NCBI GenBank assembly: GCA_016713785.1
Contig: JADJOM010000002.1
Span: 496,001-560,000, forward strand
From: Gemmatimonadota bacterium
GTDB lineage: Bacteria > Gemmatimonadota > Gemmatimonadetes > Gemmatimonadales > GWC2-71-9
DNA length: 64,000 nt
Direction of reading: 5' to 3'
The position numbers and the translations under genes are program-made. The notes beneath the pieces were generated by a model. That model saw only the letters and a list, made by a program, of their open reading frames with translations. It was not told where the DNA came from and did no database searches. Every line of letters starts with the position of its first letter. Position 1 is the stretch's first letter. Below, piece after piece: positions 43,111-51,732 of this stretch.

Positions 43111-45560
43111 CCCAACTCCCTGGCCGCCCAACTATTCCAACGACAATCTGGCCATCGAGTCCCCTGCAGGCTCCCAGTCCGCAGGACACTGCGAATGTCT
43201 ACTATCGTGATGTCGTCGGCGTCCTGTTTGACGACTCCACGAGCGCGCAAACCGTCTCTGCGGTTCTCGGCAAGTACCACGGAACCGTCATCGGTGGATC
43301 TGCGCTGCCGAGTGGAACCGGGGAGTACTATGTCCAGGTCCCTGATCCGGGCCCAGGACTCGTCGCGCTCGATTCCGTGATCGGGTTGCTCAATGCGGAG
43401 AATGGGGTGCGTCGCGCGAGTCGGATAGCCATCAGGCTTCGACTGAATGTGCGGGGGCGGTATCCCAATGACGGCACGTTCGCTGCTCGAGCGGATTGGT
43501 TCCAGCGGCCGGCGCCGGTAGGCACCGCTTCTCGTCTTAGTATCAGGGCACCGCTCGCTTGGGGTTGTGAGACCGGTACGTACGGAACACAGCGGGTTCG
43601 GGTGGGGGTGGTGGACGTTTCGTTTGAGCAAGGACACGGCGACCTTGATACCGCCAACGTGGAGCTCTTCCCCCTGCCGCCTGGTGCAGTATTGTCGCCA
43701 GCCCCCATACTCTCAGGTGCTGGAGGAGTGGTCACCCGAGCTCATGGAACCGGGGTAGCCGGTGTGTTGGCGGCAGTCGGGGACAATGGAAGTGGCGTGG
43801 CCGGGGTGGTATGGAGCGCAGATCTGAACCTCTACCACTACGGGGTAGATTCGTTCTTGACCAACGCCCCAGACCTGAGGTTCGAGGATGCCCTCAGGGC
43901 TGCGGCGTCGGCGGGCACTCGCGTCGTTACAACCTCGGTCGCATTTGGCGATCCGCATGATCTGAACCTGGTGGCCCGCCTCCGGGACGCGCTTGAATTC
44001 TTTCTCCAGGACCCCAATGCGGTCTTCGTCATCGCCAACGGAAACGACACCCTGCGCGTCCCCATTGCACAGGTCGCCACGGGCGTGGACCCTCAGGTGA
44101 CTGCAGTTGATCGGGCGGCGGCAGAGTTGTATGCGACGCGTGGCAGCCAAATCGTTTTTGCCGCCGGTAGCGATGGTGGAACTGCAGTGTGGTACGCCAG
44201 CAACGTGTGGATTGGCGCAACCTCCGTGGCCGCTCCCGCTGAGGAGATCCTCTCGCTGGGAAGAACCACAGAGCCACAGCCTGGTTTTCCCGCGGGCACG
44301 AGGGCGTATTCCGGGACCTCCTTCTCGGCTCCGTTCATCGCCGGCACTCTCGCTGCGTTATTCGCGATGGATCCGACCCTCACTGGGGCAATGGCGAAGG
44401 ACTACTTGCTGCGCGGGGCCCAGGATTCGCTGCTCGACAGCCTCACCGGGCAACGGCTGCCGCGTCAACCGCTCCAGGTGGCCGGAGCGCCGGGCACCAT
44501 CTACCAGCTCGACGCCTACGGCTCGCTATCGCTCCTCTCCAAGGAGCGGATGGGCACCCCGGTCTGCGGCATCCCGGTCTCCGTGACCCAGCAGAACCCC
44601 AGCTACATCCGGCTGGAGCGGACGCCGACGGCCATCGAGTCCTTCCCCGTGGCCGCACTGTCTGGCGCCCAGAACCCCTCCGTGGCCCAGGGCGGGCGGG
44701 TCATCTCCGTCACCGACGGCGACAAGTACGGCACCACCGGCGTGGATCGGATCACGGCCACGCTGCAGAACGGGGCCTGGGGCGAGCGCGCCCGCACGCC
44801 CTGGGACGGGGCAACCTTCGAGCGCTGGTACCTCGAGGAAGACACCGCGCTGGTCCAGCTGGTGCCGGGGCCACCCAATACCTTCTTCACCGACCGGTTC
44901 GTCCTCCGGCTCAAGCACCCCGACGGGAGCACCACCGGGCCGATCAACATGTGCGAGGCCGACCCGCCCTCCACCTGGCAGTACCTCGTCGAATGCTCCT
45001 GGGCCATCTCCCCCGCGGCCGATTTCTTCGCCACCGCGGTGATGTGGCAGACGTCATTGTCCACCCCGTCGCTCCAGCGCTTCAGCCTGGCGCCGGTGGG
45101 GAGTGATGCCCCAACCCGCATGCAGGAGTACCCCTGGGACGGGAACTTCGGGGTGAGCGGCCCGGCGGCCTGGACCCCTGACGGCCGCCGCTTCCTGCAA
45201 GTCCTGAGCACCTCGCCGTTCATTCCGGCGGCAGGCACGGTGCTCAACTTCGAATACGGCACCGCCTGGACACCACGCGCTATCGCCGTGCCTCCGGGCG
45301 GCGCGACATTCGGCTCTATGACATTCATCGAGGGCGGGGCCGGTGTCCGCAGCACGGAGATCACCGGCGGGAGCTGCGTCACGACGGTGCGTGGCGCGCA
45401 CGCGCTGGCACTCGGCTCGACTCTCGGCGGGTGTGATACCATCGCGAGGGTCTTCCCCAACTTGGCGGGCCCGCCCGCGGCCCTCGCGGCGCGGGGAGCG
45501 CCGGCGGCTTCGACTCGGGTGCGCACCGGGGCGCCCAGCAGGCGGGTCATGGCGAACTGA
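42570..45560 (+). CDS. S8 subtilisin-like lipoprotein, cluster gene 5 (type A; intact)
   Basis: The intact reference copy of the family, 996 residues. Order: lipoprotein-type signal (MWLMLAGLAGVCGGGC); constant N-terminal domain to about residue 180; prodomain-like unit (about 210-285, VVGVLFDDSTSAQTVSAV, YYVQVPDPGPGLVALDS); S8 domain with Asp349 (GVVDVSF), His392 (RAHGTGVAGVLAA), oxyanion region VIANGND and Ser584 (GTSFSAP); and a type A C-terminal propeller-like domain (about 640-996). Two conserved cysteines, in APLAWGC just before the Asp strand and in GTPVCG after the protease, occur in every copy. It is probably secreted to the envelope and anchored by lipid. ATG 42570 is preferred because GGAGG lies 7 bases upstream; ATG 42549 is the alternative. 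Confidence 0.88.
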   Translation: MWLMLAGLAGVCGGGCRGEDLTAPRARPPAPARVLVVADTLCVRAQFTLTGPTSVTTNFPTAAECPSGLVLTRSQPATWVQTPNRRLRLLVRLRNLTGQAVQLPVRLYLPATGTTVVLPAGTPPSKVVAYQPDSSEAGGGRVWFVGGSSVLAAGDSTAEDTLTFQVQSPVTKARWQFQATAQLPGRPTIPTTIWPSSPLQAPSPQDTANVYYRDVVGVLFDDSTSAQTVSAVLGKYHGTVIGGSALPSGTGEYYVQVPDPGPGLVALDSVIGLLNAENGVRRASRIAIRLRLNVRGRYPNDGTFAARADWFQRPAPVGTASRLSIRAPLAWGCETGTYGTQRVRVGVVDVSFEQGHGDLDTANVELFPLPPGAVLSPAPILSGAGGVVTRAHGTGVAGVLAAVGDNGSGVAGVVWSADLNLYHYGVDSFLTNAPDLRFEDALRAAASAGTRVVTTSVAFGDPHDLNLVARLRDALEFFLQDPNAVFVIANGNDTLRVPIAQVATGVDPQVTAVDRAAAELYATRGSQIVFAAGSDGGTAVWYASNVWIGATSVAAPAEEILSLGRTTEPQPGFPAGTRAYSGTSFSAPFIAGTLAALFAMDPTLTGAMAKDYLLRGAQDSLLDSLTGQRLPRQPLQVAGAPGTIYQLDAYGSLSLLSKERMGTPVCGIPVSVTQQNPSYIRLERTPTAIESFPVAALSGAQNPSVAQGGRVISVTDGDKYGTTGVDRITATLQNGAWGERARTPWDGATFERWYLEEDTALVQLVPGPPNTFFTDRFVLRLKHPDGSTTGPINMCEADPPSTWQYLVECSWAISPAADFFATAVMWQTSLSTPSLQRFSLAPVGSDAPTRMQEYPWDGNFGVSGPAAWTPDGRRFLQVLSTSPFIPAAGTVLNFEYGTAWTPRAIAVPPGGATFGSMTFIEGGAGVRSTEITGGSCVTTVRGAHALALGSTLGGCDTIARVFPNLAGPPAALAARGAPAASTRVRTGAPSRRVMAN

Positions 45561-45593
45561 GGTGCGCGCCCGTCGGGCGCCAGCGTGATCCCC
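44493..45593 (+). repeat. 3' module type A, copy in S8 gene 5
   Basis: Matches 35257-36350, apart from the diverged patch here at about 44966-45168. The repeat includes the tail TGGCGAACTGAGGTGCGCGC across the stop codon. Confidence 0.88.
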
Positions 45594-45621
45594 GCGGGGC
45601 CGGCTTCGCCGCCGCCCCCGC
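45594..45621 (+). terminator. Degenerate terminator hairpin after S8 gene 5
   Basis: An 11-bp version of the S8 terminator with one mismatch and a TTCGCC loop. It also faces the convergent DUF4112 gene. Confidence 0.45.
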
Positions 45622-45626
45622 ACATC

Positions 45627-46082
45627 TCACCCCCCACCCGCCAGCACCCACCCCGCCACGCGCACCACGCCCCACGCCGCCGCGATCGCGAGCAGGAGCA
45701 GCAGCAGGCCGAGCCCGGCGAGCAGCAGCGTGCTCCGCCGGTGGGTCTGGTGCGGCGCCGCCTGCCACCGCTCGATCAGGGCCAGGTTGCGCTGGTTGCT
45801 CTTCCAGCCCAGGTCGAAGAGGTCGCCGAGCAGGGGGATGGTGCCGATGGCGAGGTCGAGGGCCACGTTGAGGAGGAGCCGGAAGAGGACGCTCACCGGC
45901 GCGCCGAGGCGCCACGCGGTGTACACGCCGAACCCGCCCATGAGGCCGCCGGCGGCGTCGCCCAGGCCGGGGACGAGGCCGAGGAGGGCGTCCCACCCGA
46001 AGCGGATGGAGGTGCCGGGGATGCGGAAGCGGCTGTCGAGCTGCCCGGCCAGCCGGCGATACCGTTCGAGCCCGTGGCTCAT
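45627..46082 (-). CDS. DUF4112 family membrane protein
   Basis: A 151-residue protein with the DUF4112 pattern: LDSRFRIPGTSIRFGWDALLGLVPGLGDAAGG, then LFRLLLNVALDLAIGTIPLLGDLFD, followed by LGWKSNQRNLALIERW and a C-terminal transmembrane helix (LLLAGLGLLLLLLAIAAAWG). The family is widespread, membrane-associated and of unknown function. The length is typical. It lies 35 bases downstream of the beta-lactamase-like gene on the same strand, behind a TCTTCCC pyrimidine repeat, and may share its transcript. Confidence 0.85.
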   Translation of the reverse strand: MSHGLERYRRLAGQLDSRFRIPGTSIRFGWDALLGLVPGLGDAAGGLMGGFGVYTAWRLGAPVSVLFRLLLNVALDLAIGTIPLLGDLFDLGWKSNQRNLALIERWQAAPHQTHRRSTLLLAGLGLLLLLLAIAAAWGVVRVAGWVLAGGG

Positions 46083-46117
46083 CTTCCCTCTTCCCTCTTC
46101 CCTTTTCCCCGCCGTTC

Positions 46118-47029
46118 CTACGGCTTGAACCGCCCCGCCTCCTCCGCCGGCCGCCACGGATGCCGCGGCTCGAAGTACCGCCACAGGAGCGCGCTCACCT
46201 TCCGGATGAGCACCCAGCCCTCGTTGGGCGGGTCCCAGGAGGTGTCCTCCTGGTTCTTCGTGATGACGCAGAAGACGTAGTCCCCCGAGGGGGCGTTGAC
46301 CAGCACCACCTCGGAGCGGGAGCGGTCCACCGCCCCCACCTTGCTCGCCGCCTGCACCCACGGTGGCAGCGCGGAGAGCGCCTCGCCGGTGTAGTAGCTG
46401 CGGGTGAGGTGGCGGTACATCTCCTGGCTCGCCGCGGGGCTCACCGCCTGGCCCTGGCGGATCATCACCAGCAGCCGCGCCATCTCGCGCGGGGTAGTCT
46501 GGCCCCAGCCGTAGGCGGTGCGGTGCTCCTCCCGCCCCGGGGTGCGGCTGTTCACCCGGGTGGCCTCGAAGCCGTGGTCGTACAGCCACCCGTTGATGGT
46601 GCTGCCGGTGCCGGCCAGCCACTGCAGCCACAGCGACGCGGTGTTGTCGCTGGTGGTGATCATCATCAGGGTGAGCTTGGAGAGGGGAACGACGGTCGAG
46701 TCCTTGAGCCCGCCGATCAGGTCCTCGCCAGGGTAGCGCAGGGAGTCGGTGTAGACCAGCGGCTGGTGGACGTCGAGGTAGCCCTTCTGGATGGCGTCGA
46801 AGGTGGCGACGAGGATCGGCACCTTGATCATGCTGGCGGTGGGAAAGACGCTGTCGGCGTGGATCGCCGCGCTGCGGCCGGTGGGGAGGTGCCGCACGTA
46901 GATCCCCACCTGGCCGCGGAAGCCCTGCACCAGCGAGTCGAGCCGGCGCTCAAGCCGCGGGTCGGGCCGCTCCCGGCCCTGCCCCGCGAGCGGCGCGGCG
47001 AGCAGGGCCAGGACGAGCAGGAGCCTCAA
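46118..47029 (-). CDS. Class A beta-lactamase-like serine hydrolase
   Basis: A 303-residue exported protein with a signal peptide (LRLLLVLALLAAPLAGQ). The penicillin-binding/serine beta-lactamase motifs are present in order: SMIK (S-x-x-K) in FPTASMIKVPIL, SDN in ITTSDNTASLWLQ, and KVG in ASKVGAVDRSRSE standing for the KTG box. The spacing fits class A enzymes, but the KVG variant and the non-canonical omega-loop region (GREEHRTAYG) leave open whether it hydrolyses beta-lactams or acts on peptidoglycan or esters. The start is TTG 47029 overlapping the stop of the HEAT gene. It is in the same operon as the HEAT protein. Confidence 0.82.
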   Translation of the reverse strand: MRLLLVLALLAAPLAGQGRERPDPRLERRLDSLVQGFRGQVGIYVRHLPTGRSAAIHADSVFPTASMIKVPILVATFDAIQKGYLDVHQPLVYTDSLRYPGEDLIGGLKDSTVVPLSKLTLMMITTSDNTASLWLQWLAGTGSTINGWLYDHGFEATRVNSRTPGREEHRTAYGWGQTTPREMARLLVMIRQGQAVSPAASQEMYRHLTRSYYTGEALSALPPWVQAASKVGAVDRSRSEVVLVNAPSGDYVFCVITKNQEDTSWDPPNEGWVLIRKVSALLWRYFEPRHPWRPAEEAGRFKP

Positions 47030-47451
47030 TCGTTCTCCCCGAACGGCCGCGGATCCTCCCCGGTGATCGTGATGAGCGCCTTCCGCGCCATCGCGGCCAC
47101 GTCGTCGTTGCGGTCGTCGAGCGCCTCACGCAGCGCCGGCACCGCCGCGATGGCGTCGGGCCCGATCTCCCGGAGCGCGATGCACACCGGGAAGCGCACC
47201 GTGGCCTCGGGGTCCTTGAGCGCCTCGATCAGCGCCGGTACCGCCGACCTGGCCGCGGGGCCCATGCCCCCGATGGCGTACGCCGCCTGGTTGCGGGTGT
47301 AGGGCGCCATGCCCTTGAGGTCGTCCACCCAGGCGCTGAGCGGGCGGTCCTGGAAGGTGGGCTCCTTGGGCGCGCGGCCGGCCTGGGCCGAGAGTCCGGT
47401 GGCGCCGAGCGCCAGCGCGAGGAGGGTGACGCGGAGCGTACGAGTCGTCAT
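47026..47451 (-). CDS. Secreted HEAT-repeat protein
   Basis: A 141-residue protein with a signal peptide (LRVTLLALALGATGLSAQA) and about three HEAT repeats (TRNQAAYAIGGMGPAARSAVPALIEAL, ATVRFPVCIALREIGPDAIAAVPALREAL, DDVAAMARKALITI). Such repeats act as protein-binding scaffolds. It starts the operon with the beta-lactamase-like hydrolase, with overlapping stop and start, and may be its partner; this is inference. Confidence 0.8.
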   Translation of the reverse strand: MTTRTLRVTLLALALGATGLSAQAGRAPKEPTFQDRPLSAWVDDLKGMAPYTRNQAAYAIGGMGPAARSAVPALIEALKDPEATVRFPVCIALREIGPDAIAAVPALREALDDRNDDVAAMARKALITITGEDPRPFGEND

Positions 47452-47596
47452 GTTTCGTCCTGCGACGGAGGGTGGAGGTTCCCGGTGAAGCTACACGCGC
47501 GCGCGGCGGCCCGACAGCGGGCGCCGGGGGCGCGGCGGAAACCTTGAACCCCGCGCCGCCGTACCGCTGCCGTTCCCTCACGCCAAGGTCCCGCTG

Positions 47597-49998
47597 ATGC
47601 TGCTCGTCCTCCTCGCCGCCCTGCAGGGGCCGGTGGCCCCGCCCGCGCCCGCGCCCGCCCAGGCCACCGTGCCGGTGGCGGCCACCGACCCGCTGGTCTA
47701 CGACGGCCGCGCCCGGCAGCTGCGCATCGAGCCCCCAAGCGGGACACCACCATCACGGTGGATGGCGTGCTCGACGAGCCGGCCTGGGAGGGCGCCGCGC
47801 GGCTCACCGGCTTCTCGCGCTTCCAGCCGGTCGACGGCATCCCGGCGGAGGACAGCACCGAGGTGCGGGTCTGGTACTCCTCCACCGCCATCCACTTCGG
47901 CATCCGGGCCCGCGAGCCGCACGGCGAGGTGCACGCCACCCTCGCCGACCGCGACCGCATCTTCAGCGACGACCACATCCTGCTCTTCCTCGGCACCTAC
48001 AACGACAGCCGCCAGGCCTTCGTCTTCGCGGTGAACCCGCTGGGCGTCCAAGGCGACGGCGTCCTGGTGGAGCGGGGCAACCTGGTGGGCGGCGGGTTCA
48101 ACGGCGGCAGCGCCCAGGCGCGCGAGTCGACCGACCTCTCGCCGGACTACGTGTTCCAGTCCAAGGGGCGGCTGGTCGAGGGGGGCTACGAGATCGAGGT
48201 GCGGATCCCCTTCAAGAGCCTGCGCTACCAGGCCCGGGCCGAGCAGGACTGGCAGGTGCACGTGCTGCGGCAGATCCAGCACTCGGGCTTCGAGGATTCG
48301 TGGGTGCCGGCGGCGCGGGCCAGCGCCAGCTTCCTGGGGCAGTCGGGCTCGCTGGCGGGGCTGCGCGGGCTCTCCCGCGGCCTCACCCTCGACTTCACCC
48401 CCGAGATCACCGGCCGGCTGGACGGCGCCCGGCAGGGCGGCGGCTGGGACTACGACCGCCAGGGCCCCGAGGTCGGCGGCACGGTGCGCTGGGGGATCAG
48501 CAACAACCTGGTGCTCAACGGCACCGCCAACCCCGACTTCTCGCAGGTCGAGTCCGACGTGTCGCAGATCCAGTTCGACCCGCGCGACGCCCTGTTCTTC
48601 CCCGAGAAGCGGCCCTTCTTCCTGGACGGCCTGGAGCTGTTCGCCACCCCGTTCAACCTGGTCTACACCCGGCGGGTGGTGCAGCCGGTGGGCGCCGTGA
48701 AGCTGGCGGGCAAGGCCCTCGGCACCGACGTCGGGTTGATCTCCGCCGTCGACGACCAGGTGGCCTCCCGCACCGGCGACGACCACCCGGTCAACAACGT
48801 GCTCCGGCTGCAGAAGGACGTCGGGTCACGCTCCCGCATCGGCGTCACCTACACCGACCGGCGCGACGGCGACGAGTGGAACCGGGTGGCGGCGCTCGAC
48901 GGCCGCCTCGGGTTCGGCAAGACCAACTTCACCTTCCAGGGCGGGGCCTCCCGCAGCCGGGAATCCGGCCGCACCACCGGGGGCCCGATCTGGTTCGCGC
49001 GGATGACCCACAGCGGCCAGCGGGTGGCGCTCCGCTACTCCTTCTCGGGGATCGACCCGGCCTTCCGCACCCGCAGCGGCTTCGTCAACCGCACCGGCGA
49101 CGTGAACCTCTCGCTCACCAACATCCTCATCGTGCAGGGGAAGCCGGGCGGGTTCGTCGAGAGCTTCACCCCCGACATCACGCTCAACGGCGTGTGGACC
49201 TACGACCGCTTCAAGGATGGCCGCGGCGTCCGCGACCCCAAGGCCCACTTCAACCTCAACGCCACGCTCCGGGGCGGCTGGCAGGTGGGGGCCTCCCTCC
49301 TGCTCGAGTACTTCAGCTACGACCCGCGGATCTACCGCAACTACGCGCTCGAGGCGCCCGGCCCGGGCGGCGTGGGGCTCGACACCATTCCGTTCACCGG
49401 CGGCAACGACAGGATCCCCAACCGCGACTACGCGGTGTCGTTCAGCACCCCGTCGTGGAGCGGCTTCTCCGCCAACGCTTTCTTCCTGATGGGGCTGGAC
49501 GAGAACTTCTTCGAGTGGGCCTCGTCCGAGATCCTGTTCTCCGACTTCGGCCTGCAGTGGCGGCCCACCGACAAGCTCCGGGTGGAGGGGCGTTACCGCT
49601 GGAACCAGTACCGCCGGCGCAGCGACCGCACCCTGGCGGGCCGGCAGCGCATCCCGCGGATCAAGGTGGAGTACCAGCTGGCCCGGCCGCTGTTCATCCG
49701 GCTGGTGGGGGAGTACAACTCGGAGGAAGTCGACGCGCTGCGTGACAACCAGCGCACCGAATACCCGATCCTGATCTTCGATCCGGGGGTGGGCGACTAC
49801 GTCCGCACCACGCCGCGCAGCGACAACGCCTTCCGGGGGGACGTGCTGGTGTCGTTCACGCCGACGCCCGGCACGGTGTTCTTCGCCGGCTACGGCAGCA
49901 CGCTCACCGAGCAGGAGTCGTTCAAGTTCGACCACTTCCGGCGCCGGAGCGACGGCTTCTTCCTCAAGGGGAGCTACCTCATCCGGGTCGGGGGCTGA
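47597..49998 (+). CDS. DUF5916 protein with N-terminal family-9 carbohydrate-binding-like domain (one apparent frameshift)
   Basis: With one base restored the product is 800 residues. A signal peptide leads to the CBM9-like domain (TITVDGVLDEPAWEGAARL, TEVRVWYSSTAIHFGIRA, DDHILLFLGTYNDSRQAFVFAVNP). Then comes the DUF5916 region, starting with FTPEITGRLDG and containing NPDFSQVESDVSQIQFDPRDALFFPEKRPFFLDG, the hallmark of the family, and ending as an outer-membrane beta-barrel with an aromatic C-terminus. The function is unknown, and the barrel suggests a surface protein. The frame breaks at CCCCC 47732-47736; six C would give LRIEPPKRDTTITVDG. The gene stands alone on the plus strand, divergent from the HEAT operon across a 145-base gap with no clear motif. 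Confidence 0.88.
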
Positions 49999-50010
49999 GC
50001 CCGGCGCCGC

Positions 50011-50820
50011 TCAGCCGCCCCGCGCGAACTCGTGGATGGCGTAGCCGTCGCGCAGCGAGGGCACCAGCCACCGGATCATGAAGGGGCTCACCTCCACCGC
50101 GCCGAGCTCCGCGGCGCGCAGCGCGATCGAGGTCTTGCCGCGGAGCGTGTACCCCGCCTCGAGGAACCGCGCCGCCGGGTCGGGCTCCACGCCCTCGAAG
50201 CGCGCCCCCAGCTCCTCCAGCACCCGGTGGATCTCCGCGCTGTACTTCCGCAGGAACCGCTCCTGCATGAGGTCGCAGAGCACCTCGTGCCGCGGCAGCG
50301 CCTTGCGCAGCACCTCGAGCAGCTGGTCCTTCTGCGCCGCGGTGAGGTACATCAGCACCCCCTCGATCACCACCGTCACCTGGGCCGCGCCGCGGAAGCG
50401 CGCCAGCGCCTCGCGCAGCGAGGCGGGGCTGAAGTCCACCGCCACCCGCTCCAGCGGGTTGGGGCAGCGGGTCACCGGAAGCGTGGCGTCCTTGCGGGCG
50501 ATGAGCGGCGCCGCGTCGAGCTCCAGCCAGTGCCCCCCCGTGAGCCGGAAGGCGCGGCTGTCGAACCCCGCCCCCAGCAGCACGATCGGCCGCGCCGCGT
50601 CCTCCAGCAGCCGCCGGCGCAGCAGGTCGTCGACGATCCGCGCCCGCGCGATGTTGCTGCCGTTGGGCCGGGTGAGGTGCCGGAACCGCTCGAACACCAA
50701 CTTCCCGTCCTCGCCCAGGAACAGGTGCGCGTACCGGTCGCCCACGATCGGATGCGACCGCTCGGCGTCGAGCGCGCGCACCCCGGCGCAGTAGAAGGCG
50801 GTCTGGTTGACGGGTTCCAT
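50011..50820 (-). CDS. SAM-dependent methyltransferase, leucine carboxyl methyltransferase (LCM) family
   Basis: A 269-residue protein with the LCM/PF04072 pattern: an N-terminal AFYCAGVRALDAERSHPIVGDRYA, then ARARIVDDLL, motif I VLLGAGFDSRAFRL, a LELDAAPLIARK acidic strand, VAVDFSP and VVIEGVLMYLTAAQ. Relatives methylate carboxylates or polyketides, and many have unknown substrates. No neighbour gives a clear hint. It is transcribed away from the GGTAGGGC tandem repeat. Confidence 0.88.
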   Translation of the reverse strand: MEPVNQTAFYCAGVRALDAERSHPIVGDRYAHLFLGEDGKLVFERFRHLTRPNGSNIARARIVDDLLRRRLLEDAARPIVLLGAGFDSRAFRLTGGHWLELDAAPLIARKDATLPVTRCPNPLERVAVDFSPASLREALARFRGAAQVTVVIEGVLMYLTAAQKDQLLEVLRKALPRHEVLCDLMQERFLRKYSAEIHRVLEELGARFEGVEPDPAARFLEAGYTLRGKTSIALRAAELGAVEVSPFMIRWLVPSLRDGYAIHEFARGG

Positions 50821-50842
50821 GGGGAGAGCTTACTGCGCGGGG

Positions 50843-50936
50843 CGGTAGGGCGGTAGGGCGGTAGGGCGGTAGGGCGGTAGGGCGGTAGGGCGGTAGGGCG
50901 GTAGGGCGGTAGGGCGGTAAGGCGGTAAGGCGGTAG
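50843..50936. repeat. 8-bp minisatellite, nearly 12 units
   Basis: Nine perfect tandem copies of CGGTAGGG (50843-50914), two of CGGTAAGG, and a partial unit. The inverse sequence TACCGCCC appears three times at 50986-51011, so the two arrays could pair as a long hairpin across about 50 bases. Confidence 0.9.
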
Positions 50937-50985
50937 CGAGAGGCGAGCCTCGATGTGGCCCCGACTGTCCGCCTCACGTTGAGTT

Positions 50986-51011
50986 TACCGCCCTACCGCC
51001 CTACCGCCCTC
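50986..51011. repeat. Inverted partner of the CGGTAGGG array
   Basis: Three TACCGCCC units, ending four bases before the plsC-like stop codon. They are complementary to the array at 50843-50936. Confidence 0.8.
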
Positions 51012-51015
51012 CCGT

Positions 51016-51657
51016 TCACCGCCACTCCGGAAACTCTCCCTCCTCCGCCAGCGTCTCGATCGAGTGCCGGTACTGGCCGAGGTAGCTGTCGCGGTCGCCG
51101 GTCCAGGTGACCGGCGCGCCCACGAAGACGTCCACGAAGAACGGCACCAGGATCGCCTCGCCCTTGGGGAGCGCCTTGCCGAGGCCGTGCAGGAAGATCG
51201 GCACCACCGGCACGTCGGGCCGCCGCTCCTGCAGCCGCGCGATGCCGCTCTTGAGCTCCTTGAGCTGCTCCGGCTCGCCGCGGGTGCCCTCGGGGAAGAA
51301 GATGAGGATGTCGCCCCGGTCGAGGGCGTCCACCAGCGGGGCCAGCAGGTCCTCGTCGGGCCGGGTGCGCGCCCGCGCGATGGGCAGGATGCCGATGATC
51401 CCGGTGGCGAACCAGGCCAGGAACCGGTTGCGCAGGAAGTAGTCCGCCGCCGCCACCGGCCGCACCCGGTCGAGCAGCGCCAGCGGCATCAGCGTCATCA
51501 GCACCATCGTGTCGAGGTGGCTGTTGTGGTTGGCGGCGAGGATCGCCGGCCCCTTCCGCGGCAGCCGCTCCCGGTGCCGCACGTTGAGCCCGAGCACCAG
51601 CAGCGTCACCACGCGGACGATGACGCCGAAGAAGAGGAGGCGGAGGAGGCGGGTCAT
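51016..51657 (-). CDS. 1-acyl-sn-glycerol-3-phosphate acyltransferase family protein (PlsC-like)
   Basis: A 213-residue membrane-associated acyltransferase with an N-terminal hydrophobic helix (LLFFGVIVRVVTLLVLGL), motif I NHNSHLD, motif III FPEGTRG and motif IV VVPIFLHGLG. It would transfer an acyl chain to a lysophospholipid. The cdsA-like and CDP-alcohol transferase genes follow on its upstream side on the same strand, which points to a phospholipid-synthesis set. It is flanked on both sides by GGCGGTA-type repeats. Confidence 0.88.
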   Translation of the reverse strand: MTRLLRLLFFGVIVRVVTLLVLGLNVRHRERLPRKGPAILAANHNSHLDTMVLMTLMPLALLDRVRPVAAADYFLRNRFLAWFATGIIGILPIARARTRPDEDLLAPLVDALDRGDILIFFPEGTRGEPEQLKELKSGIARLQERRPDVPVVPIFLHGLGKALPKGEAILVPFFVDVFVGAPVTWTGDRDSYLGQYRHSIETLAEEGEFPEWR

Positions 51658-51676
51658 GGGCGGTAGGGGCGGGAAG

Positions 51677-51724
51677 GCGGTACGGCGGTAGGGCGGTACG
51701 TTTACCGCCCTACCGCCGTACCGC
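51677..51724. repeat. Perfect 22-bp hairpin built from GCGGTA repeats
   Basis: The arms 51677-51698 and 51703-51724 are perfectly complementary with a CGTT loop, and are composed of GCGGTACG and GCGGTAGG units related to the minisatellite at 50843. It lies just after the cdsA-like stop, where it could act as a terminator. Confidence 0.85.
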
Positions 51725-51732
51725 CGTACCGC

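Noticed and set aside
29683..45560. Mobile element carrying the S8 cluster
   Set aside because: No transposase, integrase, terminal inverted repeats or target duplications are visible at the ends. Tandem duplication is sufficient.
50843..50936. The tandem CGGTAGGG array as a CRISPR array
   Set aside because: The 8-bp units are directly adjacent with no spacers, and no cas gene is near.
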